Source: Sesamum alatum (Eukaryota; Streptophyta; Magnoliopsida; Lamiales; Pedaliaceae). Taken from it: a DNA stretch of 64,000 nt. The notes under the pieces were generated by a model. The model did not search any database and was not told the DNA's origin. It saw nothing but the letters and a program-made list of their open reading frames with translations. Below, piece after piece: positions 35,130-47,238 of this stretch. The stretch lies in assembly GCA_034509735.1 (NCBI GenBank), contig JACGWO010000005.1, positions 14,063,264 to 14,127,263 on the forward strand, read 5' to 3'. How positions within the stretch are numbered: the first letter of the stretch is position 1; each line of letters begins with the position of its first letter. Made by a program: the position numbers and the translations under genes.

Positions 35130-36185
35130 CTACAACATGCCAGGTAGGGCATCTACGCATTGCCATCTTGCTTGTTCCAGTTTTGTCTTTATGCCTTGAA
35201 CTAGTATGTGATTGATGACCTCCACTTGGCCGTTGGCTTGGGGGTAGGTCACGAACGTGAAACAGTATTGGATGCACAACTTAATGCACCAGTCCTGGAT
35301 CTTCCAGCCATGAAATTGACGATCATTGTAAAAACAAGCTCCCAAGGGAGGCCATACTTGTATACTATGTTTTTCCAAAGGAATTTGAGTACTTCATTGT
35401 TGATAATTTTGGCAAGTGGCTCGATTTCCATCCACTTTTTGAAGTAAACTACTGTTGGCATAAATTTATTTTGCCCACTTGTAGGTGGGAAAGGACTCAC
35501 TATATCCATCATTCATTTGTCAAATCGACCGGGGTCTGAGATAGCCCATCAATGCTCAATTCGTATGTGTATGAGAGGTGCATGCCTCTGGCATCAGTTG
35601 CATTTCCTTACCCAGTTAATTGCATCATTTTTAAAGTGGGCTAGAAGTTCCCCACTCGTACGGTCTTTCCAACAAGTGACATTTCTCCTATCTAAGAACC
35701 ACAGAATCCACCATGTATTTCTCTTAGCATGTATCTCCCTTCCTCTATTGTAAGCACCGGAGCTAGGCTTGGGAAAACTTTATTCATAAAGTATTCCTCC
35801 CAGGAGGGTAATCTTGTTTCGCTTGAACGCATGTGGGTTGCATCATGCTCATCAACAAGAAAGATACCTTCATGAAGGTAGTGAATGAGGGGTTTTGTCT
35901 AATCTAAAGTAGCTTGCATGACATTTACTTCATCATTGTTATTTACTTTAGTGAGAGTTTTTATTGTAATAGTACGAGTGTTATAATCAACTTGTGAGCT
36001 GGCGAAACGAGCAACATAGTCAGCCTTGACATTTTCAGTGTGAGGGATCTGGCGAAGCTGGAAGCTCCTTAACCTGCTCTTGAGTTCATCCTTAATTAGG
36101 TTATTCTTTCATTCTATCCTCTTTGATATCGTAGCTTCTGCCCATCTGGTTGGTTACCATTAGGTTCGATATGGGCAGGGAGGCA
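35130..36185 (-). pseudogene. Gypsy (Tat-type) RNase H end and integrase
   Basis: Read on the minus strand from 36185. The end of RNase H is at about 36180-35940 (SYDIKEDRMKE, then RQIPHTENVKADYVARFASS after small frame changes). The zinc-finger part of integrase is at about 35750-35560 (REIHGGFCGS). The integrase core is at 35512-35130, with catalytic residues in MDIVSPFP, ND of the FYNDRQFHGWKIQDWC block, and GQVEVINH. A frameshift at about 35330 splits the core and many stops break the rest. Integrase inserts element DNA. The motif order and spacing are those of Ty3/gypsy; the Tat lineage is inferred from the sequence style and the antisense ORF. It is cut off at about 36185, so RT is missing. 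Confidence 0.8.
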
Positions 36186-36245
36186 CAGTGGACATTTTAA
36201 AATTGAATTCAAAATTAAAGCATACATAATAATTATATACCAAAT

Positions 36246-36791
36246 TGAAAGATCGCGAATCGGCCCAGGAACGCGGCGGAAGCGTGAATAAATGAAAATT
36301 AAAACTTAATAGAATTAAATCCGGATTAAAAGGATGTACCCTTTGATTATTCCTGGGCGTTCGGTATTATTGAAACGCAAAAAAAGAAACATCCATTTAA
36401 TGAACATGGCATAGGAATAAAAAGGAGCGAATGGAAAATAACCACGAAAATTTACCTTTTCGATTTCTATTCTAATCGACTACTCGCATTGACTCCAAAT
36501 CTCCACCTTCAGATCCGTTCACTTTGGAATTCAACATAGAACCCCTCTAACGAATGTCCACACCTCGTCATGAAAATTCAACTCTCTTTCTCGAAAGGGC
36601 TAAATCGGTGGAAGAAGCAAAATTCCAAAACATACTATTAATTGGTGCACCCAATTTTTTTTTGTTCGCAACTTGAATCTACTTAAAGGAGAACTAAATT
36701 ATATGGAAAAGAAGGGAATTTATAAAAATTATGGGCATGAGATATCTTGAAAATATCCTCTAGACACCCAAAGTGTGTTAGAGTGTGTGCC

Positions 36792-36823
<32 letters not shown>

Positions 36824-38722
36824 TATGCACATGGAAGAAATCCACTTCCACACACACCCGTCCATGGTGGAGAGATTCACATAGTGGAGGTAGTGTATTC
36901 ACACACACCTCCATCCGAGTGTACATGTATTTTTGTGAGAGAGAGATTTTTGGTGGTGATAGGAATCCAATTCCCTATATTCATCCACTACTTCCTTTTC
37001 TCATCGCATATCTCTCCAAAAAAAACATTGAATTTATCAAATGTGCACCTCCTCAAAAAGTAACCAAGAGCCACCTCAATCTCTCTCTATTGGCAGTTAG
37101 GTTTAGAATAATTGGGATTGGGCTTTATTTAATTTTTTCAACAAATTAATTCAAACCAATAAATAATCTATTGGACTTTTTTAATCCAATTAAATAAATA
37201 CCTAATAGAAAAACTCATATAAATATTTAATTCAATTAAATAAATACACTAGCCCAAATATACTAAATTAATAAATTCAATTTATTAACAACCCATACTA
37301 TTAATTAGTCCAACTAATTAACTTAAGCCTTTTCCTTAATTGATGAATTTAATCCATTAATTAGAAAATTTCATCGAGTAATTAATTAATGAATTCATCA
37401 ATTAATTAGCCCAAGCCAATTTTAAATTAATTCATCTAATTTAAAAAGCTAAGTTCTTATCTAATTAATCTAATTAATTAAATTTTTGGGTCATCCATTC
37501 AATGGGTTATTCAAAATAAATGGTCCAACCAATTATTATTCTCCATGAATTAATTTAATATAATTAAATTAATTCGTTTCTTTCGAAATTAGTTCTAAAT
37601 TAATTCCATCACTTCCACAGTGATTTGTGTGTGACCCTTTAGGTTCATCCTCAGTTAGACTTGGGCTTGTATCCCATACAATTAATTAATTAATTAATTT
37701 GTGATTAACCAATAACCAGAAAAGCCTGTCATCATGGGTGGCCGTCTAGCAACGGTCCATGGCACTAGAGACTAGGTGAATATTTGTATGAACATTTAGG
37801 CTCCAATATCTATACAGGTATGGTCCTTCTGTCAACTGTGTCCCGACCATAGTCTACGGCATGGAATTGCACATCGATTCTCATCCTTGACTAGGCATTA
37901 TGCTTCATACTCGAGATGTGTTTACTCTATCGATCCGATTAAGGAAACCTATCCCTAATTGATCAATCGCTTTGGCCAAAGATTTTGAGAGTCTAAACCG
38001 TCTCAGAGCGGATAGGAGAACTTGATGTCACAAATACTAACAGGGGACAGATTCTATATAGGAATCTACCATCTTTGCCACATACTCCGACTGCACTGGA
38101 CAAGGCTTATGATGACCATACCTCACAATGCAGTCACCGCTCGCCATATTCAAGATATAGTCTTCGTATGTAAGCGACTATCGTGATTCCTCAAGTCCAA
38201 GGACTAATCCCGTACTATCGGAATCGGCAATTTCACATATACCGACAAGCCCCCAAGGCTTCCATATGACGATTTTCGCAGTCAATTGAGTCAGTAGAGA
38301 CACTTTAGCCAACCAACCCACTAAATGCAATACTTAGTGCAAGTCTCTATAGGACGACCCACGTCTGTCACCGACGAAACTCGACACTCACCCAGTGAAA
38401 GCCGTACTTAGTGAAAGTCTCTATAGGACTCTCGATGCTCAATCTCGAGGTCCTCGATTTGGAACATTGCACACTGACCTTTAGCAATTGGTTTTATAGC
38501 CGTCAACTATGTGCAACCCAACTCCACGGGTTTATCCTTTCGGTCTGTGGGCATTTGTTGTGATATTAAAACATCGTTCAACGTGATTAGTGAGAACAAC
38601 AAATACTTATGCCATAGATGAATTATCCCTATATTAATCATGTCAATATTACTTTGATAAAGATTGACGAATAGTTCCTAGAACCGCCAAACCAATTGGC
38701 TTTTTGGTCACCTATTCTAACA
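36246..38722 (-). mobile_element. Solo LTR, copia family A (minus), long variant
   Basis: Minus-strand TGTTAGAATAGGTGACC ends at 38722; CA end at 36246. Flanks caaat (36241-36245) and caaac (38723-38727), one mismatch. At 2477 bp it is the longest copy, with expanded aattaatt-rich DNA at about 37150-37620. A (GA)n tract sits at about 36799-36823, where other copies carry CA repeats. The outer hairpin stem has changed to cccaggaa (36264-36271) with ttcctggg (36350-36357), so pairing is kept. ORFs at 36683-37149 are by-products of the GA repeat. Confidence 0.88.
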
Positions 38723-39238
38723 CAAACTTTTGCTCAATCGTTCTAACGGATCATGCACGAGATATAAAATAAGCACGAAATGGTTTTATTAATTAATTCC
38801 TTTCCACACTCCGACTGTTGTAGATATGATTGGAATGGTTCAAAGTGATATCTCACCACGAACACGGTTCTCTTAGATTCATAGAGCCCCAAACAGTGCT
38901 CCTCTAATAGTATTCACACCCTAGATGCCCCACCCGGTGTTTGATTCTATGCTAGTAGATCTCAAATCCTAAAATTTAAATTTCACAAAGAGTAGATCCC
39001 TTACACAATCTAATTGTATATATATATATATATATAGGTGTAGAATTTCCACCTTAAAACCTATTCATTAGAAATAAGATCGAAATTTATTGTGTGGGAA
39101 TTATGTAATACCCTAGGCAAACTAACTGAGAAGATAGGAGAGTGGCTAATCGTTTGAGCCTCTTGAATTCAAATGGGCAGCCAACGTCCACCCATTTATA
39201 TATGGTTTCAAATAGAGTCCTACTTTAATGCAAACTTA
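38723..39238. other. Unassigned spacer
   Basis: About 500 bp between two LTRs; contains an (AT)n tract at 39019-39038. No coding or repeat match seen within the window. Confidence 0.4.
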
Positions 39239-39705
39239 TGTTAGAATAGGTGACCATGTAGCCAATCTTGGCGGGTAAAATGTAACCTATGTCTATACAA
39301 TTTCAGTGTTTTGATAAACTATTAATGAATAAAGAAGTGAAATTCATTCTGGCATTACTTTGTTTGCGTTCACTTTACTGCTTTATATCTATCTGTTCAC
39401 TATGCAAACAAAGCCCACGGATTGAAAAACTATTTCGGGGACTGGGACTACGCTTGGAGGTAGGTCCATGAAATCAGTCCCGCCGAATCAGTCCGGAAAT
39501 CTCCAAGTCAAGGAATCTTGAAAATGGGTACCGAGATTCCCCTTGAGACTTGCACTAAGCATCTGCTGTCGTATTTCATCGACGGGTGACGAAGGTCGTC
39601 TAAGCAGTGTTAGTGGGTTAGCATGCTAGGGAGCAGCTGATTGAGGTGACTCGCGGGAACCGTCTTACGGAGGACCTTGAGTAGGGTCAGCAAGGTCTGG
39701 ATTTT
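39239..39705 (+). mobile_element. Copia family A LTR fragment, 5' part
   Basis: Starts TGTTAGAATAGGTGACCATG and follows the LTR through cttggaggtaggtccatgaaatcag to gaccttgagtagggtcag, then breaks off. About 460 bp. It may be the left piece of the LTR whose right piece is at 41806-43389. Confidence 0.85.
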
Positions 39706-40235
39706 TAGTCGAAACCTTGTTGGCTCAATAACTATGCATCACTTCCTTTCTTTTTTGATTAAGATGGTCGACCTAGAAAACTCTACACCTAGTCACCATG
39801 TCGCCTTGGCCAAGGACTTGTTAATCAAGAAACAGTAAAGAGTGTAGGAGATCACCTATTCATCAAGGTAGATTGATGAATCCATAACTTGACACTCATT
39901 GATCTTCACATTACATGGACTTGTATCCAAAGCATCCCTTTTATGATCGCCTCGATGACCAGGGAATAAATTAAAGCACAAGGGGCCTAATATAAGACCA
40001 CAATGGTGCATCAAGCCTAAGGACTAATATTCACTATCACATCTGAAAATTCTTAATTCGATTTTGCCACTTTAATAAAAAATTTCTCATGGAGTCATTT
40101 GATGAATTTGTTCCCAACAAGCACCCTCACACACCATTAGTGTCTCTACACTAACGTCAACAACAACAAAAAAAACCTTCTCCTTAAGTGCGTTTGTCGT
40201 TTGAGCAAGTCTCCACAGGATCAATGTGAAAGAAT
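39706..40235. other. Unassigned insertion
   Basis: About 530 bp with no protein or repeat that I recognise, lying between a plus LTR fragment and a minus LTR fragment. Confidence 0.35.
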
Positions 40236-41805
40236 TGATACGGCCTAGGAATGTAGCGGAAGCGTGAGTTACAAAAAAATTAAAACTGTTTCAAAGGAGT
40301 GTTCCTTTTAAAATTCCTGGGTAGTTGGTTTTTGTCAAGAGCATCATAACATAATATAAACATGCTGGACATGTGGCTAAAGGATGAAAACAAAAGGTAC
40401 ATAAATTAAATGGAACTTTACCTTTTGTTTACTATAGATGAACAACAACGTGCTTTGTTCCCTTTATGTTTTTCCTTCCGTTCACTTGAGAACTCAATGT
40501 AGAATTTCTCTAAGTTGTCCACACCACACTTAATGGAATAAAGATTCTATTCTATTGCTAGATAGAATATAGAACAAGAAGAAAAAATAAGTCCAAACAA
40601 AACACTATTGATTAGTGCTTTTGGATTGTTTTAAAGTTCAACCTTTTATCAAAAAGTATGAACACAAGAGAATAATTTTTGAAAAAGATAGAGAGAGTGT
40701 TTGGCCGTGTACCATGGAGAGGAAAGTGAGCAAATCAATCTTCAAGTATTGTGTGTGTATCATTGTGGAGAAGTTACACATGAATTCAAAAATTCAAACT
40801 ACAAGTCTATCTCCAATGTAACTTACACACACTTGCACATTATATATACTAGTAAGTTTGGCACATCCTATGTATGTGCATAATTTTTAAAAAATATTTA
40901 ATATAATATTTTTATAAGGTATATTATTTATTTTTTATATAATTAAAAATTACCTAAAATAAGATAAATGCATGAGGAAGAAAAAACCATCAAAGGTAGT
41001 TATCAAAGATCATGGGGATGTTAAAAATAATTAATTAATTTACTTTTTTTTTTTTTAATAAATGACAGACCAAATCAATTTAGACACCAAAAGAGCCCTC
41101 TCCAATAATAATATAGTACAGATGCACAACTTTCAACCATGATTGCAAAATCCTAGCACCACTTGCACCCTCATGGCCGACCACCTATGCATACATGTGG
41201 AGGAGTTCCAACTCCTTCTTAACTTGCTCTAACTTGGCTCTCAATGGGCTTGGGCTACAAATCATGGATCGAGTTTGATTTAATCAAATTATCATGCCCA
41301 ACCAAGGTCCATTGGCCATTAAATTAATCTAATTAATTTCAATCTAATTGAAGCCCACTAGTTTACTTAATCCAATTAAATAAACATAAGCCCAAAGACT
41401 AATTAATTGATTGGACTAATTAATTGATCTAATCAATTAATTAAGTTAATCCAATAAATTATCCAATTAATTTAAAGTTTCTAACCCCAAAATTATTTAA
41501 TCCAATTAATTAATTCTTGGACCATCCATCAAATGAATTTTTCCAATAAATGATTCAATCATTTATTTTCTCCTTGAATTAATTTAATCCAATTAAATTA
41601 ATTTATTTCTTTTGGATTTCATTCTAAATTAATTCTACCAATTTTATAGTGAATTATGTGTGACTCTTTAGGTTTACCCTAAGTAAACTTGGGCTTGTGT
41701 CCAACATAATTTATTAATTAAATTTAATTTAATTAACTGTTTCCAATTAATCATTAATTGGAAAACGCCCGTCACCATAGGTAGTCGTCTAACAATGGTC
41801 CAGTG
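40236..41805 (-). mobile_element. Copia family A LTR fragment, 3' part (minus)
   Basis: Minus-strand LTR from its CA end (40236, tgatacggcc on the plus strand) up to cgtctaacaatggtccag, then lost. The hairpin is present: cctaggaat (40244-40252) with attcctggg (40313-40321). It abuts the oppositely oriented fragment at 41806, forming an inverted pair. Confidence 0.8.
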
Positions 41806-43389
41806 TTTTCAACAAGTGGTGACAATGTCATGAATATGATCATTATAAGACTTGTCGGGTGCAGAGTGAAGGCGACAGGTTCCAATAAGAGGACCCGTCT
41901 CCTATTAGGATATGACAGTGGTATCTCCTATGCGCTCGGAGATGCATTCATACTCTTAGAACTTGTGGACTTAGTGATTGGTCGAATAGGAAATGGTTTC
42001 CTATGTCGAATAATGAAGAGAACACAGTCTTGAGTATTAAGCATAGATCCAAAGTCCAATAGTAACTCACGGCCAATTTCATGCCCTAGACTAAAACCAT
42101 AAAACGATAGACGGAAGGACTGTATCCATATGAAACTCAGGAGCCTAAATATTCACGCCAATATTTATCCAGACTCTAGTGCGATGGACCGTTGCTAGAC
42201 GACCACCCAAGGTAATGGGCGTTCTGATTAATGATTAATTAGGATCAATCAATTAAATTGAATTTAATTGATCAATTGTATTGGACACAAGCCCAAGTCT
42301 AGCAAGGGTAAATCCAAATAGTCACACACAAATCACCGAGGAGGTGGAGGAATTAATTTAGGAACATGGGAACTAATGTAATTAGATTAAATTAATTTTG
42401 TAGAGTATAAATAATTGGATTATATATACATGGGATAGTCCATTGGATGGATAGCTCAAGATTAAATTAATTGAATTTTCTTTAATTAATAAATTGAATT
42501 AATTAATTGAAGGAGATTTGATTTATGTCTTTTAATTGGATTAAAAGATATTGAACTAAGTGTAGTTGGGCTTTAATTAAATTGAATTTGGATTAAAATT
42601 CATTCGGCCTTGCACTTGTTTTATACAAAGATCGGTCCACTAAAATAGGGCCAAGACCGAGTTGACTTCCTTACATTAATAGGAGTTAGACTCCTCCTTG
42701 TAAGGGAGGAGAGTTGACCAATTGGGATCTTTTGGAAAGCCCCACTCGGCCATGATTTGGGGGTTACCATATGGTATGATTAACATTATACCACATGGTA
42801 TGGTGCATGATTGTTGGAATGGATTTGAATGACTAGGTCATTCATCTCTAAAAATGACACAAAACTATACACATGCCTCCTCTCCTCTCAAAAACTACTC
42901 ACTGCCTCTCTTCTCTTTCACAATCCCACTCCTCTTGTTTCTTTTTGATCTTGAATCAAGTGAAGAACAAGTGTGAGTCAAAAGATACACTAATCCATAG
43001 TATTTTCTTTGATTTTTCTTCCTAGGTCTAGTATCTTTTAGCAAGAAGACTAAGGCTTCTCCCGGTGTGGTGTGGATATGTTTAGAGGAGTTCTACACTT
43101 GAACTCTCAGTGATCAGAGTCCGGATTTGGAAAAGGAGCAACCCTTAAAGCCGATTACAAGAACAACCAAGCTAGCGGTTGATTTACATATATTGCACCT
43201 TAGTAGTTCTTTTTAATCCACGAGCCTCGTGTGTATGATATGTTTGTATGTTTTAAATCTGCACATTTACATCGAACGCCTGGGACAGATCAAGGAACAC
43301 TGCTTGATCGGGTTTTAAGTTTTTTGAACACTTCCATTTTATCGCTTTTTCATGCTTCCGTCGTGTTCCCGACCGATCCATTTCCTTCA
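41806..43389 (+). mobile_element. Copia family A LTR fragment, 3' part (plus)
   Basis: Follows the LTR from about its position 590 (gtctcctattaggatatgacag region) through gcgatggaccgttgctagacgacc to the end cgatccatttccttca. Inner hairpin gatcaag (43288-43294) with cttgatc (43303-43309). The 5' bases gatac after it do not match the 5' flank of the fragment at 39239, so a simple interrupted solo LTR is not proven. The ORF at 41803-42033 is LTR sequence. Confidence 0.8.
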
Positions 43390-43845
43390 GATACTTCATC
43401 CAACTTATCTCCCACTCATTACTTCATGCAAATACAACACCCTTATACCTTAAGGGACTTCTATAAGGGTGGTATTCCTATACTATATCCAATATAATAC
43501 TTTTGGTATCGATTCTTTAATCATTTTTAGTACATGTTAATAAAATAAATGAGAAAATATTAGTGAAGTTCATCAAGGATCAGATTTTATTTTACAATAT
43601 TTTCATATTTCATACTATTAAGATGTGTCAAGTGGAGTTCACTAGAAAAATCAAAATCAATTCACCGCCTAATTATGTCATCTTTGATCTAATAAAAGAA
43701 TTTCAATATTGGACCGGTTTAATTTCTCTACTTCATGTTATGATCCTTTGAACCTTTCCAAAGATCTTAAACTTTGTAATAATTACAAATATTCACACAT
43801 TTGAGTAAGTGAGAACAATTTGCTCTAGCATTAACACTTAATGCT
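43390..43845. other. Unassigned spacer
   Basis: About 450 bp, AT-rich; a short ORF at 43563-43751 has no recognisable domain. Confidence 0.35.
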
Positions 43846-44786
43846 TGTTAGAATAGGTGACTAACAAGCCAATGAGTTGGCTCCTTGTAATCTATTTTGA
43901 GAACGATATTTTTCAATGTAGTATTAGATATTAATCAGAATTGTTCCTTAGCCAATCTTTGTCATAGTTTTTTAATACATTACATTTGTATGCACGATGG
44001 ACAAAGCCCTAAGATCAAACAAACCAATGATGTTGGGTTGCGCATATGATGTCGACCATGAAACCAATTCCGAGGCTTGATCTAGAAAGGCATTGTAGGA
44101 TTCTACAGAGACTTGAACTATGTGTTTTATTCATACGATGAGTGTCTTATTTCATTAATGACAGGCGTATGAAGTTTATGCACTTTAGTTGGTGCTTGAC
44201 ATGGAGTTGTCAAGTTCATCAAACTGACTCGCAAGAGTTGTCATATGGAAGCTCTTAACTCATGATCAGTATGACTAGAACGTCTAGGCTACGATAGTGC
44301 AATAACTAGTCTTATACTTGAGGTTCCACAATAGTCTTGTGCATATGACGACAATGACTTGATCATGCCCAACATAGTATCAGGTTTCCCTGGATTACCA
44401 TATGTCATGTTTCAGACATAATTGGAGTATGCATTGAGGTTGGTGAGTTCCAAGATAGAATATGTTGTATATCATAAGATGATAATGAACCTCCTATGTT
44501 CTCTATAGTATGCATTCCTGAAAGCCCATGTCCTGGTGGTTGATCAAATAGGAAAATATGTTTTTTCATGTTAATAATTGGGAGCTCAACTTGGAGAGTT
44601 GATACATGGGTGTTTGAAGTCGATAATGGAAACCGGTATCCAATTCCATACCCTAGACTTTGACCAGGAGGTGGTGGCAGAAGGACCATATATGCATGGT
44701 ACGCGTAGCTCATATGTTTTCACACATTTCACCTAACACTAGTGCTATGGACCATTGCTAGATGGCCATGCATGTGCAGCGGGTAC
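43846..44786 (+). mobile_element. Copia LTR fragment, diverged subfamily
   Basis: Starts TGTTAGAATAGGTGAC but continues with taacaagccaatgagttggc, a diverged version. It keeps the blocks cttgaggttcc, cctagactttgacc and gctatggaccattgctagatggcc near its end. Interrupted at 44786 by a solo Athila LTR; whether the 60 bp after that LTR belong to it is unclear. Confidence 0.75.
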
Positions 44787-46027
44787 TGATATGATATATT
44801 TTTATCCCTCATATGCATGCTTAATTAGAGTATTTTAGAATGATTGCATTGCAAAGATAATCGAATTATACATATTTTGAATGAAGGAGTGATGTTGACA
44901 CATTTTGAAGAAAATAGAGTCAAAAAGCCCCAAATGAAGTTGGAAAGTAGTTAAGGGAATAGAAGACAAAAATAGATTTTTAGCACTCGATAGGGTGTGA
45001 TCACGCTTTATTGAATGCTCATACCTGTTTGCGAGGAAGTAAGCTATTTGGAAAGTCTTTCTGCAGAGATTTGTTTCCTTTTACTACACAAAACACAAAA
45101 GGAAGGTGGAAGGTGGAAGGTGTCCAAGGGCTGGAGATTTGAGTTGGAGAAATAGCATAAGAGATTCATTCAACATTTTTGGAGCAAAATGTGGAAGGAC
45201 ATGGGGACATCAATAAGTTTTTCATCTCTTTCTCTTTTAGCTTCGTGCTTTTGAATAGGATTTTGAGTTTTCCTACGAACATGTTTTGTAACTAATTCTC
45301 ATTTCTGATTCAAGGAAACGTTGAACCCAAATGTTATGTTTTGAGGTCTTAGATTTATATAATATCACGAAGTAATTGTTGTCCTTGTTTTACACTTTAT
45401 AGAATGATGATTATTGATAAATATGACAATTTGATTCGATGTTCACTATTCTATTGCTATCCATCAATTTAGCGATCCGTTAGTGTCATAAATGATAGGT
45501 AACAATCAAAACTTTTCATGGTTTATTTGTAGGAAAAGAATTAGGTTAGATGAAACTATCTCAGTTATTTGATCTAGGTTTAGCTATTTTCATATATGCA
45601 AATGCTGTTATCAAATTGATATGGAACGCTATCGTGCCTAGTCGATGAGATAATAACTTTTGTTTTAGATGCTTGAGTCAAATCAAATACAATATGAAAA
45701 TGAGAATTTATTATGACTATCGTAATAGATTTCAAAGTTAAATGATTGGAAGTGAAATTAATGATTTCTGACCAATGTGTGACCTAACGATTCGGTAATA
45801 TACCTATACTCCATTGGATCAAAATTCATCTCTATTGATTTCATCTCTATGATTTGCTTTCAATTTAGTTTATTGATTAGTAGTTAATTCTCAAAACATC
45901 TACTTTTGGTTACCACAACTTAGACTGAGTAATTAATATCTAGTCCCCTTGGGATTCTACCTAGTTTCACTACTGCTACAGTTTTAGAATCAGTAATTTA
46001 ATTTTCACGACTTCAAACAACCAATCA
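44787..46027 (+). mobile_element. Solo Athila-family LTR
   Basis: 1241 bp from TGATATGATATATTTTTATCC to ccaatca, colinear with 8712-9968 but clearly more diverged. Flanks ggtac (44782-44786) and cgtac (46028-46032), one mismatch. Only one palindrome remains, at 44991-45010; its arms have decayed but the core gtgatcac is kept. It independently confirms the LTR ends of the family. Confidence 0.88.
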
Positions 46028-46396
46028 CGTACCCTCCAATCAAGGATTTAATTGGATCAAGTGATTCCTTTTTCATGGTGTGTATGTAGGCCTGTCAATG
46101 GGCCAATATTGCCCAGGCCCTTTATTTTACACTAGGCCCAGATCCAGACCCAGTTCCAGACCTATTAAATTAAAAAAATTGGGTCTGGGTCGGGTATTAT
46201 ACCTAATATTATCCGATTGTACCCAAGACCTTTTCAATTCACTTATTCTCTCACCAACTCACAACCACAAACTTTTCATCATCTCATTTCTCTCTCTTAA
46301 CTCTCTCTCTCAAACTTCTCTCACTCTCTGTCACCTCTTTTTCTCTCTCTCACCTTCCATCAACTTTCTTTCTCTCTCTCAACCCTCCAAAGACAC

Positions 46397-46398
<2 letters not shown>

Positions 46399-46442
<44 letters not shown>
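46399..46442. repeat. (CT)n microsatellite
   Basis: About 21 uninterrupted CT units, preceded by a CT-rich region from about 46260. Confidence 0.97.
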
Positions 46443-46444
<2 letters not shown>

Positions 46445-46494
46445 GTTAAAAAAACACTCCATCGGCATTCTAGTCTCCAAACACACCACCACGT

Positions 46495-46765
46495 CTGCCG
46501 CCGTCAATATGTTCCGACAGAAGAAACCCACCATCACGTTTGCCGCCATTGATATTCTCTGACAGAAGAAACCCACCACCATGTTTGCCGCTGTTGATAT
46601 TCTCCGATAGAAGAAACCCACCAACACTTTCGTTGCCGCTGATATTCTCCGACAGAAGAAACCCACCACCACGTCTGTCGCCGTCGATATTCTCCGACAA
46701 AAGAAACCCACCACCACGTTCGCCACCATCGATATTCTCCGATAGAAGAAACCCACCATCATGTA
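46495..46765. repeat. 45-bp minisatellite, six units
   Basis: The phrase ga(c/t)agaagaaaccc recurs at 46516, 46561, 46606, 46651, 46696 (as gacaaaagaaaccc) and 46741, exactly every 45 bp. Each unit continues caccaccacgt-t-gccgccgt-gatattctcc with substitutions but no length change. As 45 is divisible by three, long frames stay open on both strands. The minus strand reads repeats of GGGFLLSENI, and the plus strand repeats of FSDRRNPP. No upstream coding signal, so I treat it as non-coding. Confidence 0.93.
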
Positions 46766-47238
46766 TGCCGCCGTCGCTCATTGCATCGCCGGTTGGCCCA
46801 CCGCTTGACAAACACCCACCTATTTCAGCTACTTGTTTAGTTCCCCTCAATGAGTTTTTTTGATTTTATCAATTCTTAAGTTCGGGTTTTGTAAAACTGA
46901 TTTTTTGGCTAGTTATATGCTTGGTTCATGTTGTTGCTTTTTGAGATTGTTGTTCTGACTTTTCATATATATCAAAACTCTTTAATTTTCTTGTCAAAAA
47001 AGCCGATGAGTTGTGTAGTCTTGATTTTTTAATTTCTTTTTTTTTTTAAAAAAAAAATCATTAGATCTGGGTCGGACGAGACCCGGAAGATTGGGTCTGT
47101 TATATTGTCTTCGGGTCTAGAGACCCGTTGGGTCTAGAGACCATAGGATAGGGTCGGGACAATAATAAATTTTTTGGGTATTCTTTGGGCTTGGGCCTGG
47201 GCCTGGGTAGGGTAAGACCCTATTCATTGACAGGCCTA

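Larger units (their letters stand above)
46087..47238. mobile_element. hAT-like non-autonomous DNA transposon
   Basis: Terminal inverted repeats taggcctgtcaatg at 46087-46100 and cattgacaggccta at 47225-47238, perfect over 14 bp. Subterminal GGGTC/GACCC words (gggtctgggtcgggt, gggtcgggac) are dense at both ends, as in plant hAT elements. The expected 8-bp duplication does not abut the ends: tgtgtatg lies on the left (46079-46086), while agtgtatg (7 of 8) starts 8 bp beyond the right end. No transposase; the interior is a (CT)n tract and a 45-bp minisatellite. Confidence 0.7.

Noticed and set aside
39239..43389. A single plus-strand solo LTR interrupted by a 2.1-kb insertion
   Set aside because: Order and orientation would allow it, but the flanks actta and gatac do not match and about 130 bp of the LTR are missing; kept as separate fragments.
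46495..46765. Regularly spaced repeats that could suggest a CRISPR array
   Set aside because: Units are contiguous with no unique spacers, and the genome is a plant.
46379..46863. Overlapping ORFs of 107-160 codons on both strands
   Set aside because: They follow from the 45-bp minisatellite and CT repeat; no start context or domain supports a gene.
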